A DNA stretch of 42,954 nt from an uncultured Bacilli bacterium (GCA_944332025.1 CALVJB010000008.1:1-42954); one strand, 5' to 3'; numbered from the stretch's first letter, positions 15,141-23,839 are shown. Translations and numbers: made by a program. The notes: a model not told the origin generated them from the letters alone.

Positions 15141-16289
15141 CTATACTAAACTAACTAAATTATAGTGTAACTTTAATCCTTCAAACATTATATTTAAACT
15201 AGCATTTATATCTCTATCATTATGAGTTCCACATTCTGGGCAATCATACTCTCTTATACTTAAATCTTTTATTTCATTATTCTTATAACCACAATGGCTA
15301 CATATTTGACTACTTGGATAATAAGTACTTATCTTATAATAATACTTGCCTTTTATCTTACTTTTCCATTCTGTTAGAGAACATAATTTACTTAAACTTG
15401 CATCTGATAGACTTTTATTAAATACTTTTTTCTTTTCTTTAAACATATCTTTTACTAATAAACTCTCTGTTACAATAATATCGTGCTCATTTACTATTTC
15501 GTTCGCTATATTATTTAAATAATGTTTTCTATAATTCTTTATCTTAGCATTTAACCTTGCTATCTTTTCTTTTGTCTTTAAATAATTCTTACTACCTTTA
15601 ACTTGTCTTGATAATTTCCTTTGTAATCTTTTTAATCTTTTTTCATATTTTGTTAATACTTTCTCATTACCATATTTAATACCATCACTTGTTACTACTA
15701 AATCTTTTATTCCTAAATCTATTCCTACTATAGTGGTAGGTGTTACTTTTTCTCCTAACAAATCTTCTTCTACTAATACACTAACATAATACTTATTTGT
15801 TGATTCTCTTGAAATAGTAGCATTTACTATCTTACCTTCTATTTTATCTTTATCCCTAAATCCTCTTATTTTTACTTTACCTAATTTAGGTAATTTTATA
15901 AATCTAGTTAGTAAATCTACTTCTATATTACTATACTCTTTACCTTTATAATTACTTCTTATACAACTAGTTCTATAAGACTGTCTTGCAAACTTACTCT
16001 TGAAATTTGGATATCCACTTCTCTTAGCAAAGAAGTTATTAAAACCGTCTTCTAAATCAAATATAGAGCACCTTAAAGCGCATGAATCTACTTCTTTAAG
16101 AAATTCATATTGACATTCTAATTCTTTTAAATCTTTACATAAATTAAATGCTTTTTGTATTCCTTTGTCTTTTTGATAATTTAGATAATAGTTATAAACA
16201 AAACGACTACATCCAAAAGTCTTATGTATTAATATCTTTTGTTCTTCATTTGGATATAATCTAAACTTATATGCTCTATATATTTCCAT
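15141..16289 (-). CDS. tnpB: TnpB RNA-guided nuclease (IS200/IS605-type, no tnpA)
   Basis: Full-length 382-residue TnpB. N-terminal helix-turn-helix-like region (YKFRLYPNEEQK), RuvC-like nuclease with D191 (GIDLGIKDL), E275 (VTESL) and D360 (NDRDINASLN), and a zinc finger C330-C333...C350-C353. All catalytic residues are present, so it is probably active. TnpB cuts DNA next to a transposon-adjacent motif, guided by RNA from the element's right end; it helps the element persist after excision. No transposase tnpA is near, so movement would need one in trans. The C-terminus is nearly the same as that of the partial copy at 42893-42954. Confidence 0.95.
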   Translation of the reverse strand: MEIYRAYKFRLYPNEEQKILIHKTFGCSRFVYNYYLNYQKDKGIQKAFNLCKDLKELECQYEFLKEVDSCALRCSIFDLEDGFNNFFAKRSGYPNFKSKFARQSYRTSCIRSNYKGKEYSNIEVDLLTRFIKLPKLGKVKIRGFRDKDKIEGKIVNATISRESTNKYYVSVLVEEDLLGEKVTPTTIVGIDLGIKDLVVTSDGIKYGNEKVLTKYEKRLKRLQRKLSRQVKGSKNYLKTKEKIARLNAKIKNYRKHYLNNIANEIVNEHDIIVTESLLVKDMFKEKKKVFNKSLSDASLSKLCSLTEWKSKIKGKYYYKISTYYPSSQICSHCGYKNNEIKDLSIREYDCPECGTHNDRDINASLNIMFEGLKLHYNLVSLV

Positions 16290-16323
16290 AATACGAACCC
16301 TCTTTCTTGTAACTTAAGTGTAC

Positions 16324-16355
16324 TGCATAAAATATACGTTCGTCAATACATAAAT
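16324..16355 (-). mobile_element. Left end of tnpB element 1
   Basis: On minus TATGTATTGACGAACGTATA (16351-16332) occurs almost unchanged at the mini element (21497-21478), marking the left end. TATGT can pair with ACGTA (one G-U) around ATTGACGA to form a small subterminal hairpin. The whole element spans about 14976-16355. Confidence 0.65.
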
Positions 16356-16362
16356 TCGATTT

Positions 16363-17793
16363 TTATCCAAAAAAACGCAATTTCCTTATAGATAAAAAAA
16401 CTGCATCACTGCAGTTTTTTACTTTGTTTCCATTCTTAGACTTACTATATTCTAAAATAAATTTATCTATTTGTTCTTGTAAATAAGGTAAAGGTATCTC
16501 ACTCTTTATCTGTTTCATAAAATTAATTACATCTTTTTCAATTTTTCTAGTATTAACTAAATCTCTAATATCAATATCAGAAGAAATCGCTCCTCTACCA
16601 TTTCTATAACACTTATTAATAACATCAATAAAAAACTCAATTCTATTTTTTAAAGTATCCATAGAAAGTCTTTCATCATCATAATAAATATTATCAATAT
16701 ACTTATAAATATCACCTTTTCTACTTCTATAACTAAAAGAAAAGTTTTTATCTCTATTATTAATCCTTATAAGGTACATACCATTAATCTTACCATTGTT
16801 TCTATGGGTCCTAAAATCAATATAACATTTATCAATATCATCATTATCATCAAGTCTAACCTCTAAATAAATAGAAGATTTATCGACAATATCACTCTTA
16901 TAAATTATTTTTTTAGTACCTTTTTCTTTAGATTTAATTAACTCTTCATTAGGAGTTATTATTTTAGTACGAGTTTGATCATCTTCAAGTAAAAAACCAA
17001 AAGTATTAACATTAAAACCATCTTTTCTCACATTATAAGTAAACTCACACATAGAATCATTTTTCTTTATTTTTTTAGAAAAACTAACATTTCCATCTAT
17101 ATCAAAAGTAACATTTCTATCTAGAGTATAATCAACCAAGCTAAAAGATGAAGCTTTACTAAACATTTCATCTGACTTTTCGATATAATCATTATCAAAT
17201 AAAAGATGAAAATCATCTGAAGTTCTATGTTGAATCTCTTGCCACCAAGTCTGTTTCCAAGAAACTAAAGTATCCTCACAACTTTTAATTTCTTTTAATA
17301 ATAAAGGTATAGTTTTATTGTACTTGTTATTACTACAAACATAAGTAAAAATATTTGGCAACAGATACTCCCTGTTATATTTAAGACAATTATATTTAGA
17401 TAAATCTATTTTATTTAGTAATTCAATACAAATATTTTTTCTTTCATAACAATAAAGTCCTAAAGAATCTACTAACTGATTAATAAGCATATACATTTCT
17501 GTTTCATTAGCAAATTTACTTTCATCTAATTGTAATTTTACCTCTAAGTCCTTTTCATCAGTACTAGTACCAATATAAGTAGCACCAACACCTATATCAT
17601 CATCTTTAACAATCATATAAGCCTGATGATCACTATTTATACTATAAATCACAGGACATGCTATAACAGAATCAATTAAATTAGTATCAATTCCTTCCAT
17701 AGAATCCAAAATATGTTTATATTTATCTTCATATTTAACTAAACTATACTGATAATCTTTGTTACCATTTAAACTAATACTCTTATATTTCAT
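16363..17793 (-). CDS. Hypothetical protein with GNAT-like N-terminus
   Basis: 476 residues from ATG 17793, preceded by GAGGTG. Residues about 10-150 look like a degenerate GNAT acetyltransferase (AYMIVKDDDIGVGATYIG as the central strands, then a strand-helix pattern); the remainder alternates strands and resembles sugar- or ligand-binding repeats, with no motif I can name. The last 20 codons run through a perfect 11-bp inverted repeat with T runs (16401-16427) that looks like a terminator, so the original stop may have been lost by a small frameshift: a TAA lies one base out of frame just before it. Last gene of the tyrS operon. Confidence 0.55.
   Translation of the reverse strand: MKYKSISLNGNKDYQYSLVKYEDKYKHILDSMEGIDTNLIDSVIACPVIYSINSDHQAYMIVKDDDIGVGATYIGTSTDEKDLEVKLQLDESKFANETEMYMLINQLVDSLGLYCYERKNICIELLNKIDLSKYNCLKYNREYLLPNIFTYVCSNNKYNKTIPLLLKEIKSCEDTLVSWKQTWWQEIQHRTSDDFHLLFDNDYIEKSDEMFSKASSFSLVDYTLDRNVTFDIDGNVSFSKKIKKNDSMCEFTYNVRKDGFNVNTFGFLLEDDQTRTKIITPNEELIKSKEKGTKKIIYKSDIVDKSSIYLEVRLDDNDDIDKCYIDFRTHRNNGKINGMYLIRINNRDKNFSFSYRSRKGDIYKYIDNIYYDDERLSMDTLKNRIEFFIDVINKCYRNGRGAISSDIDIRDLVNTRKIEKDVINFMKQIKSEIPLPYLQEQIDKFILEYSKSKNGNKVKNCSDAVFLSIRKLRFFG
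16401..16427. terminator. Terminator-like inverted repeat inside the end of the 476-aa gene
   Basis: AAAAAACTGCA and TGCAGTTTTTT form a perfect 11-bp stem with a 4-base loop and T runs on both sides. It lies before the annotated stop at 16363, which is unusual. Confidence 0.7.
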
Positions 17794-17819
17794 TACCGAA
17801 CACCTCACATTAAATATAT

Positions 17820-18170
17820 TTACTTTAACTCTATACAATTAAAATTATCTTTAATAACAGAAATAACTTCATCGCTAGCAACTACTAAAATTGATTTATC
17901 TTGTGGAAGAGATTTAATAAAATTGATTATCTCTTCCTTTTCATTATTATCTAAACTATGAGTTCTCCTTACTATTAATTTATCTCCTACAAGAATAAGA
18001 GCACTTCCAAAATCTTTTAACTTAAATGATGTATAACACATATCAAACTTAATTGCATTATTTCTTAATTTTAATTTCTTACCAAACTCTACTCCCTCTT
18101 CTGATAAAGGAGGATTATTATTACCACTAGTATCTTTGTCTTCTCTAAAACTCTTAACTACATAAATCAT
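17820..18170 (-). CDS. Histidine-phosphatase-like protein lacking catalytic residues
   Basis: 116 residues. The layout is that of the histidine phosphatase (phosphoglycerate mutase) family: MIYVVKSF where RHG is expected, PLSEEGVEFGKKL matching LTxxGxxxAxxL, FDMCYTSFKLKDFGSALIL matching the D-x-x-x-x-S-x-x-x-R-A segment, and ILVVASDEVISVI matching VVSHGGVIR. The two catalytic His and both Arg are replaced, so it is presumably inactive or a binding relic. Translationally coupled to the upstream gene (TAATG overlap at 18170). Resemblance is by eye and moderate. Confidence 0.5.
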   Translation of the reverse strand: MIYVVKSFREDKDTSGNNNPPLSEEGVEFGKKLKLRNNAIKFDMCYTSFKLKDFGSALILVGDKLIVRRTHSLDNNEKEEIINFIKSLPQDKSILVVASDEVISVIKDNFNCIELK

Positions 18171-19462
18171 TACTTATACCACTGTCTCTCTAAATCTTTA
18201 TTATATTTTAGGAAATAAGTACGATAATCTTTATTATTACTACCAAGTTCACGTGATGAAGATGCTCCCCCTACTAAGTAACCATCACTAGTAACTATAA
18301 CATCACTAAAGTAATCAACACCTTCACCATTTTCTTTATTATCAGTAATTCTTCCTAAATTCCTATTATATTTAACAATGATACCACGATAATCCAAATA
18401 ATTATATGTATCAGTAGACTTCTCTTCATCTATTTTATAAGTATGACCAACAACAACTAAATCATCACCATCATAAACAATTTTATTAAATCTAGCATTA
18501 TTATTTTTCTTATACGTAATTTCATCAATAACATTACCATCACTATCATACTTAACGATTAATCCTTCAGTAACTTTATCGGCATCTTTAGCATCAATAT
18601 TAATAGTTTTAGAGCCTGCTACAAATAATTCATCTCCAACTTTTACAATAGAACTAAAACCAACAGTATCAGTATATTCATAACTTTTAGCATATACTCT
18701 TTCTCCATCTAATGTATATTTAGCAATTAAACCATAACGAGTAGCATCTTTACCAACTAAATAGATATAATCTCCATCAATAACAGCATCATTAAAATTA
18801 CCTGATTTACTACCACCATAATTAGCTTTCCATACTTCATTAAGATCAAAATCATATTTAACTATTAAAGCCCCACCATTTGGATTATTACCAATAACCA
18901 TGTTTTGTAAAATACTTTGTCCAATAACAAGAAAGCCATCATCTAAAAGTAATACTTTATTAAAAGTTGTATCCCCTGCTATTTGTAATCTTTTACTATC
19001 CTTTTGATTTCCTTCTTTATCATATAATACAATTAAGCCATCAGTAGCATTATCACTAACTTGTTGTTCATCATACTGAGCACCACCTACAGCAATAAAA
19101 CCATCACTATATTCTATAACATCACTAAAGTATGAAGCATAACCTTTAGTATAAGCACTCTCAAACTCTACTTCAAAGTCATCATTATATTTAGCAAACT
19201 TAGCTTTATTATCATCTTTTTCATAATCATTAAACTTACTCTTCTTAAAATCACTATTACCAACAACTAAATAACCATCATCTGTCTCTTTAAAGCTATT
19301 TAAAGTATCAGTATAAACAATAGACCTAGTTCTATTATAATAGGAAAGACCAATATATCCAAGTTCTACAACAATAATTGCAATACATAAGAAAATAATA
19401 ACTTTTAGCCATTTAACAATTCTTTTCTGATCATTTTTTAATTCCTTCTTATTCTTCTTCAT
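18170..19462 (-). CDS. Membrane-anchored beta-propeller-like repeat protein
   Basis: 430 residues from ATG 19462, which follows GGAGG. A basic cytoplasmic segment and one membrane helix (about 20-42) precede an extracytoplasmic domain of repeats of the type DDGYLVVGxS...KYDxDxxxxW...FxDVI, about six or seven copies, typical of beta-propellers built from YVTN/NHL-like blades. Each blade contains a glycine-rich GG/VG turn. No enzyme motif. The start overlaps the end of tyrS by 14 bases. The role may be surface binding; this is inference. Confidence 0.65.
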   Translation of the reverse strand: MKKNKKELKNDQKRIVKWLKVIIFLCIAIIVVELGYIGLSYYNRTRSIVYTDTLNSFKETDDGYLVVGNSDFKKSKFNDYEKDDNKAKFAKYNDDFEVEFESAYTKGYASYFSDVIEYSDGFIAVGGAQYDEQQVSDNATDGLIVLYDKEGNQKDSKRLQIAGDTTFNKVLLLDDGFLVIGQSILQNMVIGNNPNGGALIVKYDFDLNEVWKANYGGSKSGNFNDAVIDGDYIYLVGKDATRYGLIAKYTLDGERVYAKSYEYTDTVGFSSIVKVGDELFVAGSKTINIDAKDADKVTEGLIVKYDSDGNVIDEITYKKNNNARFNKIVYDGDDLVVVGHTYKIDEEKSTDTYNYLDYRGIIVKYNRNLGRITDNKENGEGVDYFSDVIVTSDGYLVGGASSSRELGSNNKDYRTYFLKYNKDLERQWYK

Positions 19463-20708
19463 TACTACCTCCAAAACATACGATAAAGTATTTCTTCTTA
19501 CCACGTCTTACTACTACATATTTATTATCTATAGCAATAGATCTATCTATAGTAAACTCTAAGTCATTAATCTTCTCTCCATTAATACTAATACTATTAT
19601 TATTAACAAACTCACGAGACTCTCTTTTACTACTACAGATATTATATTCTACAAGAAAATCTACTATATTCATATCTTTATCTATAATAAGTTTATCTAA
19701 CCCTTTAAAAGCCATTTCTATCTCTTTACTAGTAAGGTTCTTAATATTACCACTAAATAATGCTTCACTAATATTTAAAGCCTCATTATAAGCATCCTCT
19801 CCATGTATAAAAGTAATAACTTCTCTTGCTAATGCTTTATGAGCAATACGTCTTTCAGGTGCCTCTAACTGTTCTTTCTCTATTTTCTCTATTTCTTCTT
19901 TACTTAAAAATGTTAAGAATTTCAAATAATCTATTACTTTAGTATCTTCTGCATTAATTAAAAATTGATACATCTCATAAGGAGTAGTCTTTTCTCTATC
20001 TAACCAAATCGCTCCTCCTTCACTCTTACCAAACTTAGTACCATCCGCTTTAGTTAAAAGAGGCATTGTAAAAGCATATACTTCTTTACCAGTCTTTTTA
20101 CGAATCAAATCAATACCTGCAGTAATATTACCCCATTGATCTTGTCCAGCGACTTGTAATGTACAGTCAAACTCACTATTAAGATGTAAATAGTCTAAAG
20201 CTTGTAATATCATATAAGAAAACTCTGCATAAGTAATACCAGAATCAAGTCTTCTTCTTACAATATCTTTATCAAGCATATAGTTGATATTAAAGTACTT
20301 ACCATAATCTCTTAAGAAATCTATTACATTAATATCTTTAATCCAATCAAAGTTATTAACTACTCTAAAGTCATTATCTCCTCTTGCAAATATCTTTTCC
20401 GCTTGTTCTTTTAAGCAAAGAAAATTATGATTTAACTCTTCTTTACTAATCATAGGTCTTTCACTAGTAGGACGAGGGTCCCCAATAAGACCAGTCGCAC
20501 CACCTACTAAAAGTATTGGATGATGTCCTGCTTCTTTCAAACGTCTTGCAATTAAGAACGATGAAAAATGTCCAATATGCAAACTATCAGCAGTTGGATC
20601 AGTTCCAATATAAAAAGTAAGACCTCCTTTATTAAGTTTATCAACAAGTTCAGGACTAGATATATCTTTAATTAGTCCTCTCCATTTTAATTCTTCAAAT
20701 AATGTCAT
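19449..20708 (-). CDS. tyrS: Tyrosyl-tRNA synthetase
   Basis: 419 residues, the normal bacterial length. Class I signature HIGH (44-47) in TDPTADSLHIGHFSS, KMSKS counterpart KFGKS at about 230, GQDQWGNI for tyrosine/ATP binding, and a C-terminal S4 RNA-binding domain (about 350-419). It charges tRNA-Tyr. It overlaps the upstream 126-residue gene by four bases (ATGA) and is under the tyrosine T-box at 21112-21300. Confidence 0.97.
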   Translation of the reverse strand: MTLFEELKWRGLIKDISSPELVDKLNKGGLTFYIGTDPTADSLHIGHFSSFLIARRLKEAGHHPILLVGGATGLIGDPRPTSERPMISKEELNHNFLCLKEQAEKIFARGDNDFRVVNNFDWIKDINVIDFLRDYGKYFNINYMLDKDIVRRRLDSGITYAEFSYMILQALDYLHLNSEFDCTLQVAGQDQWGNITAGIDLIRKKTGKEVYAFTMPLLTKADGTKFGKSEGGAIWLDREKTTPYEMYQFLINAEDTKVIDYLKFLTFLSKEEIEKIEKEQLEAPERRIAHKALAREVITFIHGEDAYNEALNISEALFSGNIKNLTSKEIEMAFKGLDKLIIDKDMNIVDFLVEYNICSSKRESREFVNNNSISINGEKINDLEFTIDRSIAIDNKYVVVRRGKKKYFIVCFGGSNEEE

Positions 20709-21085
20709 TTTATCCCTCCTAATTTTTTTACTTTATTTTTACTTTCAACTTCACCATAGCAATATTGGTAAACATCTTCTCCACTCATAAGTGACATCTG
20801 AGTAATCCCATCAAATAACACTTCTATGGCACTACCATAAGTTTTCCAAAATTGAAGAGCATCTTGTGGAGCCTCCAAATCAAAATCTTCTTCTACTTTC
20901 AAAGCATCAGCATTTATTTCATTTTTATAATCATGATAAAAATGCTCAATATTTACATCAGTAGGAAAAAAATCATCTTTCTTATCCAAGAGTAACATTG
21001 TTAAAACCTGACTAGGCTCAACTTGTAATTCACCAGTTTTTCTATACTGATTAACTTCTTCACTATATAATTCGCTTAAACTCAT
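20705..21085 (-). CDS. Hypothetical protein, first gene of the T-box(Tyr) operon
   Basis: 126 residues from ATG 21085 (GGAG eight bases upstream); a longer in-frame start at 21172 would lie inside the T-box and is rejected. The protein is acidic and soluble, beginning MSLSELYSEEVNQYRKTG, without a recognised domain. Being first behind a tyrosine-sensing leader and fused by ATGA overlap to tyrS suggests a role tied to tyrosine supply or to translation, but the sequence itself does not show one. Confidence 0.65.
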   Translation of the reverse strand: MSLSELYSEEVNQYRKTGELQVEPSQVLTMLLLDKKDDFFPTDVNIEHFYHDYKNEINADALKVEEDFDLEAPQDALQFWKTYGSAIEVLFDGITQMSLMSGEDVYQYCYGEVESKNKVKKLGGIK

Positions 21086-21111
21086 ACTACCACTCCTACA
21101 AAATAAAAAGT

Positions 21112-21300
21112 TCCCATAAACTAAGGACGAGACAAACCCGTGGTACCACCTTATTTCATAGAAACTATGCACTCTACCTAATTAACGCTTAAGTCACGTT
21201 TTTTCTCCATCTATGTAATTTCAAAATATAACTATCTTAGTTTACACCATCCACTAAGTCTCTTATAGTAGTTATATTTCTACTTTTAGATTTCATCAAA
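21112..21300 (-). promoter_or_regulatory. Tyrosine T-box leader
   Basis: On minus: the AGTAG loop motif at about 21281, stem AAATATAACTA / TAGTTATATTT, distal loop GGATGGTGTAAA, then the specifier TAC (21217-21215) followed by A, matching tyrosine. The conserved T-box AAGGTGGTACCACGGG (21152-21137) follows. A weak, bulged terminator (GTCCT...GGGAAC, then TTTTTATTTT) precedes the 126-residue gene. Uncharged tRNA-Tyr would stabilise the antiterminator and allow expression of the gene at 20705 and tyrS. Confidence 0.9.
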
Positions 21301-21345
21301 AAATCTAATTAAACTATAGAACAACTAAAGCAAAAAGTGCTTTTA

Positions 21346-21434
21346 CCTTGTCGTTACCTCCAAGGATTCCTATTTCACAGATAGAGTAACCTCCATTCTC
21401 CATAGGCTTAAATTCCGATAGTCGCTACCGTACT
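21346..21434 (-). ncRNA. omega-RNA-like scaffold in the mini element
   Basis: Same 89-base length as the copies at 15008 and 42762. The final 35 bases of the plus-strand block are identical in all three, and an internal stem is preserved by compensating changes (ATGGAG/CTCTAT). A promoter-like sequence sits just upstream on minus. It could supply an orphan guide RNA to a TnpB made elsewhere. Confidence 0.65.
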
Positions 21435-21463
21435 CAGAGTTATTTTTTAATAACTATAAATTA

Positions 21464-21493
21464 AATATACTATACAAAATATATGTTCGTCAA
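21464..21493 (-). promoter_or_regulatory. Promoter-like sequence in front of the orphan scaffold
   Basis: On minus: TTGACG (21493-21488), 18-base spacer, TATATT (21469-21464), about 30 bases before the scaffold. The -35 lies in the left end; the -10 is in sequence not found in the tnpB copy. Confidence 0.5.
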
Positions 21494-21562
21494 TACATTT
21501 TTCGTTTCTTTTTTTAAAATTTCATTATTATGAAAAAACTAATTAAAACTTTCTCATCAAAA

Positions 21563-22309
21563 TTACTCATCACTACTCATCAATTCCTTAAATCTATTTT
21601 CTTTACTAACATTACCACTAGAATCAATAAACTCTACACTATAACTCTTATTATCAAAAGTAATACCCCTAAGTTCTAACTGTCTAACTAACTCTTTACT
21701 AACACCTAAAGAACCATCAAAAAACTTAACATCTCCTAAAACTCTTCTAATATTTTTCTTAATTAAAGGATAATGGGTACAACCTAAAACAACGTTATCT
21801 ATATCTATATCTTTATATTTACTAAGATTATCATCTAAATATCGATCTATTTTTACTTCATTACCTTCTTCTATAAGTTCTGCAAGTCCCTTACAAGGAA
21901 GAAGTATTGTCTTATGATTATCATATTTATTAAATAAGGTAAGAAACTTCTCACTATTTATTGTCCCTTCCGTAGCCATAACTAAAGTCTTACCATTAGG
22001 ATTATAATCATGTACCATTTTATAAGCAGGCTCAATCGCAATAAATAAGGTATCAGGATATTCTTCTCTTAATCTCTTAACACAAATAGCAGAAGCAGTA
22101 TTACAAGCAAGAACAATAGCAACACACCCCTTATCTAAAAGATAATCAACTATTGTCTTAACAATACTATAAACTTCATCCTCACTCTTATCACCATAAG
22201 GATTATTTTTAGAATCTGAGTAGTATATGAATTTAGCATGAATATTCTGCTTTAAAATCTCTCTTAAAACAGTAACACCACCAATTCCAGAATCTAATAT
22301 TCCTATCAT
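21563..22309 (-). CDS. murI: Glutamate racemase
   Basis: 248 residues. D7 (GILDSGIGG), C69 (LACNTAS) and C177 (LGCTHYP) are the conserved racemase residues; PYGD is also present. It converts L- to D-glutamate for peptidoglycan, in the cytoplasm. Slightly shorter than the usual 260-270. Its ATG overlaps the truA stop (ATGA), so the two are coupled. Its presence confirms a peptidoglycan wall. Confidence 0.95.
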   Translation of the reverse strand: MIGILDSGIGGVTVLREILKQNIHAKFIYYSDSKNNPYGDKSEDEVYSIVKTIVDYLLDKGCVAIVLACNTASAICVKRLREEYPDTLFIAIEPAYKMVHDYNPNGKTLVMATEGTINSEKFLTLFNKYDNHKTILLPCKGLAELIEEGNEVKIDRYLDDNLSKYKDIDIDNVVLGCTHYPLIKKNIRRVLGDVKFFDGSLGVSKELVRQLELRGITFDNKSYSVEFIDSSGNVSKENRFKELMSSDE

Positions 22310-23049
22310 ATGTCACTCTCCAAAGTAGTTTTAACTAGATAAAGTCCACATGGCCTCGCTGTCGCCCCATTCTTACCTCTTACTTTACTTTCAAGTATTC
22401 TTTTAACTTCATAAGGCTCTATCTTACCAGTACCAACTTTAAGTAAAGCACCAACCATATTTCTAACTTGATATCTTAAAAAACCACTACCAACAAACTT
22501 AATATCTAAAACGTCATTCTTTCTTGTAATAGATGCTTCATATATAGTCCTAACACAATTTTCTTTAACATTATTCTCAGTAACAAACGCTCTAAAGTCA
22601 TGTTCACCTTCAAAAAAGTGTATTGCCTTTCTCATTCTACTAACATTAAGAAGATGTCCATGTTGATAAATATAATTTCTCATCATAGGATTAAACTCTT
22701 TCATATTTATATAATAATGATACTCTTTTCTTAAGACATGATACCTAACAAAGTAATCATCAGGAACTTCCATCGCTCTATTTATATGTATCTCATCACT
22801 CAAATAACTATTCAATGCTCTTTTTAACTTATAAGGAGTAATATCAACATCTAAATCTAAATGAGCCACCTGATCAATTGCATGTACCCCTTTATCAGTT
22901 CTACCTGCCGCTACTATCTTAACTTTAGTATTATTATTAATCTTATAAAGAGCACTCTCCAACTCACCTTGTATAGTCCTATACCCCTCTTGTTTCTGAT
23001 ACCCCTTAAAATTAGTACCATCATAACTAAATCTAATCAAAAATCTCAT
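22306..23049 (-). CDS. truA: tRNA pseudouridine(38-40) synthase TruA
   Basis: 247 residues, typical. The catalytic Asp is D52 in AAGRTDKGVHA; FSYDGTNFKGYQKQ and FVGSGFLRYQVRNMVGAL are family signatures. It makes pseudouridine at 38-40 of the tRNA anticodon arm. In many Bacillota it follows ecfA1-ecfA2-ecfT; here it follows two EcfA-like genes directly. Confidence 0.96.
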   Translation of the reverse strand: MRFLIRFSYDGTNFKGYQKQEGYRTIQGELESALYKINNNTKVKIVAAGRTDKGVHAIDQVAHLDLDVDITPYKLKRALNSYLSDEIHINRAMEVPDDYFVRYHVLRKEYHYYINMKEFNPMMRNYIYQHGHLLNVSRMRKAIHFFEGEHDFRAFVTENNVKENCVRTIYEASITRKNDVLDIKFVGSGFLRYQVRNMVGALLKVGTGKIEPYEVKRILESKVRGKNGATARPCGLYLVKTTLESDI

Positions 23050-23053
23050 AATA

Positions 23054-23839
23054 TCACTTCACATTCCAATATATATCTTTAATAAGGTCCATAACGCTTT
23101 TCCGTCTAGGTAACTTAACATTCTTTTTCTCTTTAACTAATAATATAAAGGAGACTATATCAGGTCTTTTAATATTATATTTATTATCAAAGAAAATATC
23201 ACTACAATTACCTTCTACTAACACTGTATTATTGCTAAGTACTATTAAATAATCAGTATATTGATATAAGTAATTAGGATTATTACTATAAATAACTATA
23301 GTCTTAGCAAATTTATCTTTAAGTCTATTAATAATTCTAACAAGTTTCTTTCTCACATTCAAATCAAGTCCTCTAAAAGGCTCATCTAATAGTATTACTT
23401 TAGGATTTGTTAGAAATGCTAAAGCAAACTGCAAAAGTTTTAACTCACTCCCTGTCAAAGTAGAAATACGTCTATCTAAGATATCTACTTTAAGTCCTAC
23501 TATTCTTAAAGAATCTTTTATTTTTTTATCAATATCATCTACTTCAAGTTTTCTATATCTAATATACTCTCTAAAATATTCATAAATATTATCTATATCA
23601 AACAAATTAGCAAATCTCTTCTCTACAAGTTCAATTGTCTTACTAAATAAATAGTAATTACGTCTTAACTTTCTAATTTTATTAAAGTAAATAATACCCT
23701 TACTATCATCTTCTAAAGATATTAATCTAAGTAATTTATCCCCATTCTCTCCATATATACCAGTAATCTCTCCTTTAGGTATAACAAAGGATAAATCAGA
23801 AAAAATTTTACTATTAACATGAGAAAACTTTATTTCCAT
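23054..23839 (-). CDS. EcfA2-like ABC ATPase with destroyed Walker A
   Basis: 261 residues, ABC ATPase fold. The Walker A loop reads GENGDKLL (30-37) in place of GxxGxGKS/T, so the phosphate-binding Gly-Lys-Ser/Thr is gone. The signature is LTGSE (128-132) instead of LSGGQ, but Walker B ILLDEP (149-154) with the catalytic Glu is intact. Position between another ABC ATPase and truA matches ecfA2 (cbiO2) of energy-coupling-factor vitamin transporters. The protein cannot bind ATP in the usual way at its own Walker site; in a heterodimer it could still help one composite site. Overlaps the upstream gene by 10 bases. Confidence 0.75.
   Translation of the reverse strand: MEIKFSHVNSKIFSDLSFVIPKGEITGIYGENGDKLLRLISLEDDSKGIIYFNKIRKLRRNYYLFSKTIELVEKRFANLFDIDNIYEYFREYIRYRKLEVDDIDKKIKDSLRIVGLKVDILDRRISTLTGSELKLLQFALAFLTNPKVILLDEPFRGLDLNVRKKLVRIINRLKDKFAKTIVIYSNNPNYLYQYTDYLIVLSNNTVLVEGNCSDIFFDNKYNIKRPDIVSFILLVKEKKNVKLPRRKSVMDLIKDIYWNVK

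Larger units (their letters stand above)
21319..21506 (-). mobile_element. tnpB-less mini element with left end and guide-RNA scaffold
   Basis: It has the left-end sequence of the tnpB element (21478-21497) and the 89-base right-end scaffold (21346-21434), with only about 40 bases between, so tnpB is wholly deleted. Its outer right side has a hairpin (AAAGCA / TGCTTT) and the GAACA box (21319-21323), as in the tnpB copies. It is a non-autonomous, palindrome-ended derivative of the IS605 kind, lodged between murI and the tyrS T-box. Confidence 0.7.

Noticed and set aside
21086-21172. Upstream start for the gene before tyrS
   Set aside because: It would place coding sequence on the T-box antiterminator and terminator; ATG 21085 has a proper ribosome site.
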